Source: Burkholderia sp. BCC1644 (GTDB taxonomy: Bacteria; Pseudomonadota; Gammaproteobacteria; Burkholderiales; Burkholderiaceae). From it: a DNA stretch of 64,000 nucleotides. Each line of letters opens with the position of its first letter. The first letter of the stretch is position 1. The stretch lies in the NCBI RefSeq assembly GCF_902833225.1, contig NZ_CADFEI010000004.1, forward strand, positions 186,001 through 250,000, read 5' to 3'. Shown here piece after piece: positions 26,762-34,942 of this stretch. The translations under genes were made by a program, and so were the position numbers. The notes beneath the pieces were generated by a model. It ran no database searches. It saw only the letters and a list, made by a program, of their open reading frames with translations, and had not been told where the DNA came from.

Positions 26762-29700
26762 TCACCACGAATGCCCGATGCCGCCGTTGACCATCATGCG
26801 CGAGCCGTTCACCGTGCCGACACCGAGCTTGATCACGGTGTTCTGCGTGATCCGCGCGCTGCCGCCGACCGCGATTGCCGTATAGCCGCCGTAGTTGCCG
26901 AACCCGGCGCCGACCGAGACGACCTTGCCCGGATCGACCTGCGGCATCCCCGCGAGCGCGCCGGCGATCGCGATCCCCGAATAGGCGTTGCGTGCGAGAT
27001 CGTTCACGCCTTGCTGAATCGCGCCGACCCGCTGGTCGGTGTAGCGGTTCGCCGATTCGGTCGCCATCGTCAGCTGATTCAGGTTGACCGCGTCGGTGCC
27101 CTGCGTGCCCGGTGCGACGTTGACGATCTGGCGCTGCTGCTCCGCGGTGCCGACCGAGACCACGTTCGAGCGGCCGCCGTCGTTCGAGTTCGCGCCGATC
27201 GCGACCGAGTTGGAGCCGGCCGTGACGGTCGGCGCATCGGTGCCCGAACCGTTCATGTCCGCGGTGATGCCCGTGTTGCGCGACGCCGACGTCGACAGGT
27301 TGTTGATCTGCGTGTTGATGTTCGTCACGCTGGTCGACAGCGACGACACGCGGTCGTTGGTCGTCGACAGGCCGGTGGACAACGACGTCACGCTCGTCGA
27401 CGTAGAGGTCGACAGCGAGCCCAGCGCTTCGTTGGTCGACGACAGGCCGGTCGACAGCGAACCGATGCTGGTCGACGTCGACGTGGACAGCGAGGCGAGA
27501 TTGCTGTTCGTCGAGCTCAACCCGGTCGACAGCGATGCGACGTTCAGGTTGGTCGCGTGCAGCTGGCTGCCGTTGATCGCATCGGTGCTGTCGGCACTGA
27601 CGCGGCCAGCCGCGACGTTCTGGATCTGGCGTTCCTGGCCCGGCGAGCCGACGCTGAACACGCCGAACGGGTTCGCCCCCGCATATCCGCCGAAATGCAG
27701 GTCGCCGATGCTCGACGACGACACGCCGACCGCGGCGCCGGTGACCGAGCGGTTGCCGATCGCCACCGAGTTGTCGAGGTTCGCGACCGCGTTCGGGCCG
27801 ATCGCGACGCTGTTCGCGCCGGTGGCCTGGCTGTCGGCCTCGGTCGAGTTCGCGTGGAAGTACTTCGCGCCCTTCGCGTTGAGGTTGTCGATCGCGTCGC
27901 CTACGTTGGCGTGGGTCGTCGTCGTGCCGTCGTTGTTGTACGTCACGTACGACGGCGCGGTGATCTTCCCGGTTACCGGATCGTATGTGGCGCCGCCGCC
28001 GAGCGCGTCGGCCGTGCTGTTGCCGAGGTTCGTCGTGTTGACGGTGACCGAGCTGATGCTCGTCGACAGCGAGCTGAGGCCCGACGACGTCGACGTGGAC
28101 AGCGACGTCATCGTGCTGTCGGTCGCGCTGAGGCCGGTCGACAGCGAATGGATGCCCGTCGAGGCCGACGTGGACAACGACGCGAGCGTGCTGTTGGTCG
28201 TCGACAGCCCGGTCGACGTGGAGGTCGACAACGACGTGACCGTGTCGTTGGTCGTGCTCAGGCCGGTCGACAGCGACACGAAGCCGGTCGACGTCGAGGT
28301 CGACAACGAGACCAGATTGTCATTCGTTGTACTGATCGTGGTGGACAAGGAACCGACGGTCGTCGACGTGGCGGTCGACAGCGACGTCAGGTTCTTGCCG
28401 AGCGTATCGATGCCGGTCGATGTGGACGTGGACAGCGAAACCAGCGTGTTGTGGGTGGTCGACAGGCCGGTGGACGTCGCGGTCGACAGCGATGCGACGG
28501 CGTTGTCGGTCGTGCTCAGGCCGGTCGACAGCGAGGCCATGTTGCTGTCGACGATGCGCAGGCTGTCGGCGGTCGACGTCGACAATGACGTGAGCGTGTC
28601 GTTCGTCGTGGAGAGGCCGGTCGACGTCGAGGTCGACAGGCTCGTGAGGTTGGAGCCTACCGTGCCGAGTTCGACGTTGGTCGCGTTCAGCTGCGAGCCG
28701 TTGACGGCGTCGGTGCTGTTCGCGTTGAGCTGACCGGCCGCGACGTTGGTGATCGTCCGTTCGCGATTCTGGTTGCCGACGCTCACCGTCCCGACGGGCG
28801 CGGTGCCTTTGAAGTCGTATGCGCGGCCGTTGATCGTCGCGCCGCTCGTGCCGGTGGCAGCCGCGGTGACCGCGCCGCCGCCCAGCGCGACCGAGTTCGC
28901 GTCGGCAGCCGTTGCGCTCGCACCGATCGCGACCGCACCCGCGCCCGACGCGACCGCACGCGGCCCGATCGCGCTAGCGGCCTGTGCGCTGGCGTTGGCC
29001 TGTGCGCCGATCGACACGCTGGTGGCGGCCGAACTCGTCGCGCGGTCGCCCAGTGCGATCGCGCTCGTTGCAGTGGCGGCGGCGGACGAGCCTGCGCCCA
29101 GCGCGCCGCGAGCGGTCGCTTCCGCCGCGCGGCCGAGCGCCGTGCCGGTATGGCTCGACGACGCGTTCGCGCCGATCGCCGTGCTGTTTTCCGTGGCCGA
29201 GCTGTTGTAGCCGATCGCGGCGGCGCCCGTGTAGCCACCCGTGCCGGCCTTCGCGCCCGCGCCGAGCGCGATCGCGCCGAAGCCGCCGCCGGTGGTGATC
29301 GCGCGGGCGTCCTGGCCGATCGCGACGTTGCCGGCGCCGGTCGAGCCGCTGCTGCTGGCCGCACCCGCACCGATCGCAACGTCGCCATGGCCGGTCGCCG
29401 ATGCGTTCACGCCTGCCGCGAGTGCGTTGTTGCCGGTGGCGCCGTCGTTGTTGTAGTTCGCGCCGGCGGTGCCGCCGTCGTTGACGCTGTAATAACGCGT
29501 GGTCGCGGCATCGATCGCGGCCGACGTGGCGGTCGACAGCGACGCGAGACCGTTCGATGCGGCGGTGTCGACGGCGGCCAGCTGCCGGACGTTCACGGCA
29601 TCGGTGTCCTGCGTGCCGCCGGCGACGCGGGTGATCTGGCGTTCCGCGCCGGCGCTGCCGACGGACACGACGCCGTTCGATGCGACGGCTGCATTGGAGA

Positions 29701-30244
29701 AGCGCTCCGTGCCCGAACCGGTGCGGTCGGCGACCGAGCCCTGGCCGAGCGCGACTGCATTGGCGACGCTCGCGTTCGAGCGGTAGCCGACGGCCACGCC
29801 GCTTGTACCGGTTGCGGTGGATTTCCCGCCCATCGCGAGCGAGCCTTCGCCGGTCGCGTTGGCTTCGGCTGCAAAGGCCGCCGCATAGGTGCCGCCCGTC
29901 GCCTTCGAGCGCGAGCCGACCGACGTCAGGAAGCTGGCCGTCGTCGCACCGGCGCGGTTGCCGGTTTGCGTCGCCGTGGCTTCATCGCCGATCGCGACGG
30001 ACCAGTAGTCGGCGCAGGCGGCCCACGTGCCGGAGCACTGGTAGCCGGTATCGCCGCCGACGGACACGTAGGCGAGGCTGTCGAGGGGAATCAGGGTCGC
30101 GGCGGCGGCGGAGAGGGTGGCAGCAACGCGTGCGGAAGCCGATACCTTGCTCGACGTTTTCTTGCCGTTGGCGCGGGTGGTTTCGGAGGTGGCGACCCAG
30201 GCGCCCAGTGCGTCGTTCCAGATCGTACGGAAAGTGCGGTTCAT
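26762..30244 (-). CDS. Trimeric autotransporter adhesin (YadA-like)
   Basis: 1160 residues. N terminus MNRTFRTIWNDALGAWVATSE is an extended signal peptide region (ESPR); cleavage is likely near residue 60 (SLAYVSVGG). Head with left-handed YadA/Hep_Hag repeats (~70-480, units such as AIGDEATATQTG and AVGYRSNASVANAVALG). Neck motifs (DAVNxxQL) near 201-221, 495-518, 868-891 and 1031-1055. A first stalk (~518-725) and a second (~895-981) are made of LST(S/T)-type repeats, about 27 in all. The C-terminal YadA anchor spans ~1061-1160 (GAIQQGVNDLARNAYSGIAIAGALAG...GIGHSW). It is a surface adhesin secreted by type V. Solitary gene with a long AT-rich upstream region. Confidence 0.95.
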   Translation of the reverse strand: MNRTFRTIWNDALGAWVATSETTRANGKKTSSKVSASARVAATLSAAAATLIPLDSLAYVSVGGDTGYQCSGTWAACADYWSVAIGDEATATQTGNRAGATTASFLTSVGSRSKATGGTYAAAFAAEANATGEGSLAMGGKSTATGTSGVAVGYRSNASVANAVALGQGSVADRTGSGTERFSNAAVASNGVVSVGSAGAERQITRVAGGTQDTDAVNVRQLAAVDTAASNGLASLSTATSAAIDAATTRYYSVNDGGTAGANYNNDGATGNNALAAGVNASATGHGDVAIGAGAASSSGSTGAGNVAIGQDARAITTGGGFGAIALGAGAKAGTGGYTGAAAIGYNSSATENSTAIGANASSSHTGTALGRAAEATARGALGAGSSAAATATSAIALGDRATSSAATSVSIGAQANASAQAASAIGPRAVASGAGAVAIGASATAADANSVALGGGAVTAAATGTSGATINGRAYDFKGTAPVGTVSVGNQNRERTITNVAAGQLNANSTDAVNGSQLNATNVELGTVGSNLTSLSTSTSTGLSTTNDTLTSLSTSTADSLRIVDSNMASLSTGLSTTDNAVASLSTATSTGLSTTHNTLVSLSTSTSTGIDTLGKNLTSLSTATSTTVGSLSTTISTTNDNLVSLSTSTSTGFVSLSTGLSTTNDTVTSLSTSTSTGLSTTNSTLASLSTSASTGIHSLSTGLSATDSTMTSLSTSTSSGLSSLSTSISSVTVNTTNLGNSTADALGGGATYDPVTGKITAPSYVTYNNDGTTTTHANVGDAIDNLNAKGAKYFHANSTEADSQATGANSVAIGPNAVANLDNSVAIGNRSVTGAAVGVSSSSIGDLHFGGYAGANPFGVFSVGSPGQERQIQNVAAGRVSADSTDAINGSQLHATNLNVASLSTGLSSTNSNLASLSTSTSTSIGSLSTGLSSTNEALGSLSTSTSTSVTSLSTGLSTTNDRVSSLSTSVTNINTQINNLSTSASRNTGITADMNGSGTDAPTVTAGSNSVAIGANSNDGGRSNVVSVGTAEQQRQIVNVAPGTQGTDAVNLNQLTMATESANRYTDQRVGAIQQGVNDLARNAYSGIAIAGALAGMPQVDPGKVVSVGAGFGNYGGYTAIAVGGSARITQNTVIKLGVGTVNGSRMMVNGGIGHSW

Positions 30245-30701
30245 AGTCTGTCTCGGAAAAAAGAGGACGCCGCACCGCGATACGATGACTTGAGGAATTA
30301 AGGCAGCTGGATGGGCGTTCCCGGGTGAATTAAGAGATAACGAATGAGACGAATCTTACAGATTGAAATGTGTTTGTAATGTAAAACAACGAAAAATGAA
30401 TGCACTTTCTTGCATTGTTTGACATTAAAAGTCGTACAAATGTCTAGAAAATCGACATTTTGAGAGATAGGGTGCGATGAAAATGACAAAAATGCGTGAA
30501 AAGGTGCGGCGAAATGCTGCATGCGTGCGTGTCCGGGCAGAAGCCGGTTTCTGCAAATTCGAGATATGTAATGAGCGCCGTCTGTAATTTTTCGAGATGC
30601 AGGAAGGTTGTCGGCGCGAGGTCGGCCGACGATCATGTCGAAAGCCGGAAACCGGGCCGCATCGGACCCGCCAACGCAGGCTTCACACGGAAGAACCGGA
30701 C
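30245..30701. other. AT-rich intergenic region, autotransporter promoter region
   Basis: 457 bases between divergent genes. About 30290-30480 is much richer in A/T than anything nearby and contains GACATT (30421-30426) facing AATGTC (30439-30444), plus further GACATT/TGTC words. It probably holds the regulated promoter of the autotransporter and perhaps silencer (H-NS-type) binding. No convincing gene seen in it. Confidence 0.5.
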
Positions 30702-31331
30702 ATGAAACTGCTGCTCGTCGGCGCGACGGGACTCGTCGGGCGCCACGTCCTCGAAGTCGCGCTCGCCGATTCGCGGGTCGATCAGGTGGTCGTCCTCGCG
30801 CGCCGGCCGTTGTCGCCGCATCCGAAGATGCGCGCGCTGGAGGTCGATTTCGATCAACTGCCCGACGCGGCCGACTGGTGGCAGGCCGATGCGGTCATTT
30901 GCACGCTCGGCACGACGATGCGGGCCGCCGGCTCGCAGGCGGCCTTCCGGCGCGTCGATCACGACTATCCGCTGGCGGTTGCGCGGCTCGCGCACCGGCA
31001 CGGCACGCCGGCCTACGCGCTGAATTCCGCACTCGGCGCGGATGCTGCATCGCGCATCTTCTACAACCGCGTGAAGGGCGAGGTCGAGCAGGCGCTGGCC
31101 GGCGTCGGGTTTGCGTCGCTCACCTATGTGCGGCCGGGCCTGATCGGCGGCAGCCGTGACGAATTCAGGCTCGGCGAGCGGCTGTTCGTGTTCGCGTTGA
31201 ACGCTGTCGGGCCGGTGCTGCCGGCGAAGTGGCGCGTGAATCCGGCATCGCGGATCGCGCGTGCGCTGGTCGATGCCGCGATCGACGCGCGGCCGGGCGT
31301 GCACGTCGTCGCATCGGACCGGCTCGTCTGA
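30702..31331 (+). CDS. NAD(P)-binding Rossmann-fold protein (HTATIP2/YwnB-like)
   Basis: 209 residues from the ATG at 30702 (MKLLLVGATGLVGRHVLEVALAD); the open frame extends upstream without another good start. NAD(P)-binding motif GATGLVGRHV at the N terminus, then DAVICTLGTTMRAAGSQAAFRRVDHDYPL and FYNRVKGEVEQAL with the atypical-SDR Y-x-x-x-K (YNRVK). It resembles small oxidoreductases of the NmrA/HTATIP2 kind. Substrate unknown; no obvious partner gene. Confidence 0.85.
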   Translation: MKLLLVGATGLVGRHVLEVALADSRVDQVVVLARRPLSPHPKMRALEVDFDQLPDAADWWQADAVICTLGTTMRAAGSQAAFRRVDHDYPLAVARLAHRHGTPAYALNSALGADAASRIFYNRVKGEVEQALAGVGFASLTYVRPGLIGGSRDEFRLGERLFVFALNAVGPVLPAKWRVNPASRIARALVDAAIDARPGVHVVASDRLV

Positions 31332-31358
31332 CGCGCAGCGGGCTGCCCGCGTACCCGG

Positions 31359-32255
31359 TTATCCGCCCGACAATCCGTCGAGCCCGCCGAACTGTTCGGC
31401 GAGCGCCGCGGTGAACGCATCCAGCGCTTCGCTGCCGTCGCAGTTCCGCGGCGTCGCGAGCTGGAATTCGACCGTATGGCTCAGCTTGCTCGCGAGCAGC
31501 CGGCGCATCTTTCCGGCGGCGATCCACGGCGCCGCGACGTGGTCGGGCAGGAAGCCGACATGCGCGCCGGACAGGATGAAGATCACGTCGGCATCGACGT
31601 TCTCGGAGAATGCGGTCGGCTGCGCGTTGCGCGGCGCGGCGCCCGACGTATTCGTCTTGTAGAGCCGCGCGACGTTGCTCGTGCGCGCGATGTCGTTCAC
31701 CGACACGTTTTTCTTCGCAAACAGCGGATGTCGCGCGCCGCAATGCAGCGACTGGTGTTCGACGAACAGCGGCGCATGGTGCAGGCCGGCCTGGTGACCG
31801 GAGAAATAGCCGATCGCGAGCTGCAGTTCGCCTTTCAGCAGCCTGCGCTCCAGTTCGTCGGGCGGTATCGCGATCATCTCGATCAGCACGTCCGGCGCCT
31901 GTTCGCGAAAACGGCCGACGGCCGCCGCGATCGATTCGACGACGTCGGGCGCGAGCCGCTCGGACAAGCCGATGCGCAACTCGCCGAGCAACGTGCCCGA
32001 CACGTGCTGCGTGTCGCGCGTGAACACGTCCATCGCCTGCAGGAGCCGCCGCGTCGACTGCAGCACGCGTTCGCCTTTCGGCGTCAGCCGGAAGCCGCTT
32101 TTGCCGCGATCGCACAGCCGGAACCCGAGCCGCGTCTCGAGCTTGGCCATTTGCGTGCTGATGGTGGACGGCGCCATCCCGAGCGTGCCCTGCGCGGCGC
32201 TGAAGCCGCCGCTTTCGACGATCGTCAGAAAGAGCCGCAGCAATTGCAAATCCAT
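31359..32255 (-). CDS. LysR family transcriptional regulator
   Basis: 298 residues from MDLQLLRLFLTIVESGG; an ATG seven codons earlier is the alternative. HTH region GGFSAAQGTLGMAPSTISTQMAKLETRLGFRLCDRGKSGFRLT, followed by the effector domain (LLGELRIGLSERLAPDVVESI). Divergent from agmatinase and the GNAT gene, so it probably controls agmatine or guanidino-acid catabolism. The regulatory gap is 150 bases. Confidence 0.92.
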   Translation of the reverse strand: MDLQLLRLFLTIVESGGFSAAQGTLGMAPSTISTQMAKLETRLGFRLCDRGKSGFRLTPKGERVLQSTRRLLQAMDVFTRDTQHVSGTLLGELRIGLSERLAPDVVESIAAAVGRFREQAPDVLIEMIAIPPDELERRLLKGELQLAIGYFSGHQAGLHHAPLFVEHQSLHCGARHPLFAKKNVSVNDIARTSNVARLYKTNTSGAAPRNAQPTAFSENVDADVIFILSGAHVGFLPDHVAAPWIAAGKMRRLLASKLSHTVEFQLATPRNCDGSEALDAFTAALAEQFGGLDGLSGG

Positions 32256-32405
32256 GTCTCGGAGTCGGGTCAGCATGGCGATACATCGCGTTTCGTGAAG
32301 TCGGCTTATGTTAGTTCATATTTTTCGTTGGATGCCGTGCCGGCAGAATCGGGCACGAGGTCGCCCCCCGCGCGGCCGTGTTCCCCTTCAGACAGGACTC
32401 CGACG

Positions 32406-33374
32406 ATGAGCCAGAACGATTTCGCGTTCACGCGCGACAGCCTCTACGGCACGCAGGCCGAACCAACCTTCGCAGGCGCGACGAGTTTCATGCGGCGGCG
32501 CTTCAGCCGTGATCTCGACGGTGTCGACCTTGCGATCACCGGCGTGCCGTTCGATTCCGCCGCATCGCACCGGCCCGGCACGCGTTTCGGCCCGCGCGGA
32601 TTGCGGATCGCGTCGACGGGCATCGCGTGGGCGCGCCCGTGGCCGTGGTCGTTCGATCCGTTCGACGTGCTGGCTGCCGTCGATTACGGCGATTGCGCGT
32701 TCGATCTCGGGCAGCCCGAATCCGTGCCGGGCGCGATCGAGCGGCATGCCGATGCGATCCTCGCGCGCGGCTGCGCGATGCTGACGCTCGGTGGCGATCA
32801 CTTCATCACGTATCCGCTGCTGAAGGCGCATGCGAAGGTGCACGGGCCGCTGTCGCTCGTGCATTTCGATGCGCACACCGACACGTGGCCCGACCGCGAC
32901 GTGAAGCGCATCGATCACGGGACGATGTTCTATCACGCGGCGCGGGAAGGGTGGGTCGTGCCCGAACGGTCGGCGCAGATCGGCATCCGGACGACCAACG
33001 ACGAGCCGATGGGATTCGACATCCAGGATGCGCGCCGCGTGCATGCTTCGACGCCGGCCGCGATTGCCGCACGGATTCGCGAGCGCGTCGGCGATCATCC
33101 GGTGTACCTCACGTTCGACATCGACTGTCTCGATCCGGCGTTTGCGCCGGGCACGGGTACGCCGGTGTCGGGCGGATTGTCGAGCCACCAGGCGTTCGAG
33201 ATCCTGCGTCATCTGGACGGCATCAACCTGGTCGGCATGGACGTGGTGGAGGTGTCGCCGCCGTATGATCATGCGGAAATCACGTCGCTGGCCGGTGCGA
33301 CGATCGCGCTGGAACTGATCTGCCTGCATGCATCGCGCCGGCGGCAGGCAAAGGAAAAATCGATCGATGGATGA
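32406..33374 (+). CDS. speB: Agmatinase
   Basis: 322 residues from the ATG at 32406; the frame is open far upstream over the LysR gene, which is a shadow. Ureohydrolase fold with both metal-binding signatures: LTLGGDHFITYPLL, SLVHFDAHTDTW (Asp-x-His-x-Asp) and LTFDIDCLDPAFAPGTGTPVSGGL. It hydrolyses agmatine to putrescine and urea with two Mn ions in the cytoplasm; a guanidino-acid relative is possible. The final eight bases overlap the next gene. Confidence 0.93.
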   Translation: MSQNDFAFTRDSLYGTQAEPTFAGATSFMRRRFSRDLDGVDLAITGVPFDSAASHRPGTRFGPRGLRIASTGIAWARPWPWSFDPFDVLAAVDYGDCAFDLGQPESVPGAIERHADAILARGCAMLTLGGDHFITYPLLKAHAKVHGPLSLVHFDAHTDTWPDRDVKRIDHGTMFYHAAREGWVVPERSAQIGIRTTNDEPMGFDIQDARRVHASTPAAIAARIRERVGDHPVYLTFDIDCLDPAFAPGTGTPVSGGLSSHQAFEILRHLDGINLVGMDVVEVSPPYDHAEITSLAGATIALELICLHASRRRQAKEKSIDG

Positions 33375-33831
33375 ACTCGGCTGGCGCAAGGCCGTGCCCG
33401 GTGACGCGGCCGCGTGCATCGCACTGCGCGGAAAGACCCGCGAGAACGCGTTCACCGAAGCGCAGTTGCGCGATCTCGGCATCACCGTCGGAAGCTGGGA
33501 CGACGGGATTCGCGACGGCCTGTTCTCGGGCCATGTGTGCTGCGCGAACGGACGCATGGTCGGCTACTGCTTCGGCGATACGGCTTCGGGCGAGATCGTC
33601 GTGCTCGCGATGCTGCCCGAGTACGAAGGCGCGGGGATCGGCAAACGGCTGCTGCGGCACGTAATCGACGATTTCGCGGCGAACGGTTTCACGTCGCTGT
33701 TTCTCGGCTGCTCGACCGATCCCGCGTCGCGCTCGTATGGGTTCTACCGGCACCTCGGCTGGATACCGACCGGCAAGCTGGATGAAGCGGGCGATGAAAT
33801 TCTCACGCTTCACGTCGGGCAGCACGCGTGA
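33367..33831 (+). CDS. GNAT family N-acetyltransferase
   Basis: 154 residues from the ATG at 33367, overlapping the agmatinase stop by eight bases, so translation is probably coupled. Acetyl-CoA binding motif A is visible as IVVLAMLPEYEGAGIGKRLLRHVIDDFAANG, followed by LFLGCSTDPASRSYGFYRHLGW. The overlap suggests it acetylates a product of agmatine breakdown, such as putrescine, but this is inference from position. Confidence 0.9.
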   Translation: MDELGWRKAVPGDAAACIALRGKTRENAFTEAQLRDLGITVGSWDDGIRDGLFSGHVCCANGRMVGYCFGDTASGEIVVLAMLPEYEGAGIGKRLLRHVIDDFAANGFTSLFLGCSTDPASRSYGFYRHLGWIPTGKLDEAGDEILTLHVGQHA

Positions 33832-33925
33832 CCGCATGCGTTGCCGCGGATCGCGACGCTTCGCGATCCGTAAAACTGTTTCGTCATACAAAACAACGAT
33901 GCAATTGCGGCACGCGCGCTGATCT

Positions 33926-33950
33926 ACGATGGAAGCATTGCTTCCATCGT
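33926..33950. promoter_or_regulatory. Perfect hairpin/palindrome just upstream of the SRAP gene
   Basis: ACGATGGAAGC (33926-33936) and GCTTCCATCGT (33940-33950) are perfect 11-base arms around ATT. The element ends 11 bases before the GTG start at 33962, where no clear Shine-Dalgarno is seen. It may be an operator or an RNA stem controlling translation. Confidence 0.6.
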
Positions 33951-33961
33951 CGGCACGAATC

Positions 33962-34639
33962 GTGTGCACTCACTACCGCGCCCCCGGCGAAGACCCGGGC
34001 ATCAGCGAACTGAAGATCGGCATCGGCGATCTGTATCGCCGCGACCCGTGGGCGCCCGACGTGTATCCGGACTATGCGGCGCCGGTCGCATGCGCCGACG
34101 GCGACGGCCTTGCAGTCGCGGCGGCCGTGTTCGGCTTCTGGCCGAAATTCATGCAGCCCGAGCGGCTCGACGAGCATGGCCGGAAAAAGAAGAAGCTCGA
34201 TACGGTGAACGCGCGTACGGAAACGGTCGGCGCGTCGCGTCTCTACGCGAACGCCTGGCGCAACGGCCAGCGCTGCCTGATCCCGGTGCGCTGGATCTGC
34301 GAGCCGTGCTACGAGACCGGGCGCAACGTATGGCACCGGATCGGCGTCGACGGCTGGCAGCCGTACTGCGTCGCCGGTATCTGGCGCCGCTACGGAGACA
34401 CCGACGGGCGCGTCTGCATCGGCATGGCGATGCTCACGGTGAACGCCGACGATCATCCGCTGTTCGCGCGGATGCATCGGCCGGGTGACGAGAAGCGCGG
34501 CGTCGTGATCCTGCGCCGCGACGATTACGACGAATGGCTGCATACGCGCGACATCGAGACCGCGCGGCGCATGCTGACCCTGTTCCCCGCCGATGGCATG
34601 ACGGCCGAGCCCGACCAGGCACCGCCGGCCGGCGCGTGA
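33962..34639 (+). CDS. SRAP (YedK/HMCES-type) DNA-protein crosslink protein
   Basis: 225 residues if started at GTG 33962, giving M-C-T-H-Y-R-A-P. SRAP enzymes need Cys at position 2 as the residue that crosslinks to abasic sites in single-stranded DNA, so this start is favoured over an upstream ATG that would bury it at residue 13. Other family marks: GFWPKFMQPERL, NARTETVGASRLYANAWRNGQRCLIPVRWICEP (conserved Asn and Glu) and LTVNADDHPLFARMHRP with the active His. It protects abasic sites during replication. The MCTHYRAP start (rather than MCGR) marks a divergent SRAP subgroup. Confidence 0.88.
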   Translation: MCTHYRAPGEDPGISELKIGIGDLYRRDPWAPDVYPDYAAPVACADGDGLAVAAAVFGFWPKFMQPERLDEHGRKKKKLDTVNARTETVGASRLYANAWRNGQRCLIPVRWICEPCYETGRNVWHRIGVDGWQPYCVAGIWRRYGDTDGRVCIGMAMLTVNADDHPLFARMHRPGDEKRGVVILRRDDYDEWLHTRDIETARRMLTLFPADGMTAEPDQAPPAGA

Positions 34640-34942
34640 CCTTTCATTTTTCCGACGCGTGACTTGCGGCGAAATTGCCCGGCCGTGCACCGATTATTCG
34701 GACGATTTCGAAAATCGATCGATACCGGGTAATCACCGATATCTCGCAAGTTGTATATACAAGATCATCCGCTGGCAATGTCGGCACACGTCGTGCCGCT
34801 TGCGCGCCAGCGTGCAAACCGTGCGTGCGTGGCGCATGCCGGCGATCCACGGCGCCCCGCACCCGCAGAGCCGAAAGGGCGGCTCGCTGCATCCTGTCCC
34901 GTTCAAACCATGTGTGGTCCTGAGTATTTTGGAGATTGACCC
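34640..34942. other. Intergenic region upstream of NCS1 permease
   Basis: 303 bases. The first half is AT-rich and holds the palindrome listed separately. The second half is GC-rich and has no open frame with a ribosome-binding site. GGAG at 34931-34934 serves the permease start. Confidence 0.5.
34751..34762. promoter_or_regulatory. TTGTATATACAA palindrome, candidate GntR-type operator
   Basis: Perfect 12-base palindrome in the leader of the NCS1 permease gene, 180 bases upstream of its start. TTGTATA/TATACAA half-sites are typical of GntR-family repressors, though no GntR gene is in the window. Confidence 0.45.

Noticed and set aside
26771-30301. Long open frames on the plus strand opposite the autotransporter (up to 605 codons)
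   Set aside because: They mirror the repetitive, GC-biased autotransporter gene; products are Arg/Asp- or Val-rich with no domain, start site or codon bias of their own.
33929-33961. ATG at 33929 as the SRAP start
   Set aside because: It lies inside the hairpin and would place the essential Cys at residue 13 instead of 2.
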